From: Microbacterium yannicii
GTDB lineage: Bacteria; Actinomycetota; Actinomycetes; Actinomycetales; Microbacteriaceae
Assembly (NCBI RefSeq): GCF_024055635.1
Contig: NZ_JAMXMB010000041.1
Span: 1 to 32,272 of the forward strand
DNA length: 32,272 bases
Direction: 5' to 3'
The notes under the pieces were generated by a model that was not told the origin of the DNA, searched no databases, and was given only the letters and a program-made list of their open reading frames with translations. The position numbers were made by a program, and so were the translations under genes. Each line of letters opens with the position of its first letter. The stretch's first letter is position 1. Shown here in pieces: positions 31,394-32,272 of the stretch.

Positions 31394-31475
31394 CCCCCCA
31401 TGATGCCAGGCGCGACCGTCGAGCCGGCGGGTGCCGCCCGTCGTCACCGCGCCGGGGCACGCGCCGTCGCCCCGA

Positions 31476-31488
31476 TATCATGGGGCGC
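31476..31488 (+). promoter_or_regulatory. Leaderless promoter (-10) of gpmA
   Basis: TATCAT at 31476-31481, seven bases before ATG 31489. An in-frame ATG at 31480 overlaps this box and is therefore unlikely to be the start. Confidence 0.6.
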
Positions 31489-32238
31489 ATGACCGCGCCC
31501 TATACGCTGATCCTCCTCCGTCACGGCCAGAGCGAGTGGAACAAGACCAACCAGTTCACGGGCTGGGTCGACGTCCGCCTCACCGAGCAGGGCAAGGCCG
31601 AGGCCGCGCGGGGCGGCGAGCTGCTCGCCGAGTCCGGCATCCTTCCCGACGTCCTCCACACCTCGGTGCTGAGCCGCGCCATCCAGACCGCCGACATCGC
31701 CCTCGATGCGGCCGATCGGCTCTGGATCCCCGTCAAGCGCTCGTGGCGCCTGAACGAGCGCCACTACGGCGCCCTTCAGGGCAAGGACAAGGCGCAGACC
31801 CTCGAGGAGTTCGGCAACGAGCAGTTCATGCTGTGGCGCCGCTCCTTCGACGTTCCGCCGCCGCCCCTGGCGGCCGACGACCAGTACAGCCAGGTCGGCG
31901 ACCCGCGCTACGTGGGCATCGACGGCGAGGTGCCCGACACGGAGTCGCTGAAGATCGTGATCGACCGCATGCTGCCGTACTGGCACAGCGACATCGTGCC
32001 CGACCTGAAGGACGGCAAGACCGTCCTCGTGACCGCGCACGGCAACTCGCTGCGCGGCCTCGTCAAGCACCTGGACGGCATCAGCGACGCCGACATCGCC
32101 GAGCTCAACATCCCCACGGGCATCCCGCTCGTGTACCGGCTCGACGAGAACCTCCGGCCGCTCAGCCCGGGGGAGTACCTCGACCCCGAGGCCGCCGCTG
32201 CCGGTGCCGCCGCAGTCGCGAACCAGGGCAAGGCCTGA
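31489..32238 (+). CDS. gpmA: 2,3-bisphosphoglycerate-dependent phosphoglycerate mutase
   Basis: Glycolytic enzyme interconverting 3- and 2-phosphoglycerate, 249 aa, complete. The catalytic motif is LLRHGQSEWN with phospho-His12; E90 is in RLNERHYGALQGKDK and the second His is H184 in VTAHGNSLRG. NQFTGWVDVRLTEQG is the usual dPGM sequence. Length matches the family. ATG 31489 is chosen from the -10 spacing. Confidence 0.96.
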   Translation: MTAPYTLILLRHGQSEWNKTNQFTGWVDVRLTEQGKAEAARGGELLAESGILPDVLHTSVLSRAIQTADIALDAADRLWIPVKRSWRLNERHYGALQGKDKAQTLEEFGNEQFMLWRRSFDVPPPPLAADDQYSQVGDPRYVGIDGEVPDTESLKIVIDRMLPYWHSDIVPDLKDGKTVLVTAHGNSLRGLVKHLDGISDADIAELNIPTGIPLVYRLDENLRPLSPGEYLDPEAAAAGAAAVANQGKA

Positions 32239-32272
32239 CGCGTCGCGTCTGACGCGCACAGAAGAGCGGATG

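Overview
The window is high-GC DNA with the gene complement of a Microbacteriaceae actinobacterium, most like Microbacterium. Pointers are the strong G+C bias, a GlnR-type regulator beside pst/ppk/mutT1 genes, the SigK/RskA/DipZ/fasciclin set, an MMPL exporter, and many starts of the form TANNNT-N6 to N8-ATG/GTG (leaderless transcripts). Species cannot be fixed from the sequence.

Layout. 1-2960: methionine ABC importer operon metQ-metN-metI (minus), with a palindrome upstream. 2962-3490: tRNA-Thr(CGU), its intrinsic terminator and a small membrane protein. 3540-9000: a DMT transporter divergent from an MMPL exporter (two dyads between them), then nicotinamidase, an AlkD-like HEAT-repeat protein, a GNAT enzyme and a small membrane protein in coupled groups. 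9036-9374 (minus): a tRNA gene split in its anticodon loop by a 262-nt group I intron; the spliced tRNA reads as tRNA-Lys(UUU). Next to it lies a phage-type HNH/endonuclease VII-like gene that lacks the last histidine of the motif. 9951-11381: a membrane Ser/Thr kinase. 11575-15630: a compact SigK module of fasciclin lipoprotein, DipZ, SigK and RskA. 15680-17307: AraC-type regulator, VOC protein and an unknown protein, each apparently leaderless.

17308-17897 is the only long gene-free stretch. It holds seven copies of a 15-bp palindrome (core GGCGAGTCGCC), most 38-39 bp apart, followed by a second inverted-repeat family. After this come a PLP class IV enzyme, the pstSCAB phosphate importer (minus; PHO box upstream of pstS), MutT1-like Nudix/phosphatase, polyphosphate kinase (possible second PHO box) and GlnR. 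The right end has two small membrane proteins (one of only 37 aa), a nitrobindin-like protein, YgfZ, a FUSC-type membrane protein, a methyltransferase and phosphoglycerate mutase.

Functional themes: phosphate and nitrogen control are linked by position (pst, ppk, mutT1, glnR); redox and envelope maintenance by the SigK module; amino-acid uptake by metNIQ. The most unusual element is the intron-split tRNA-Lys, and the palindrome array is the second.
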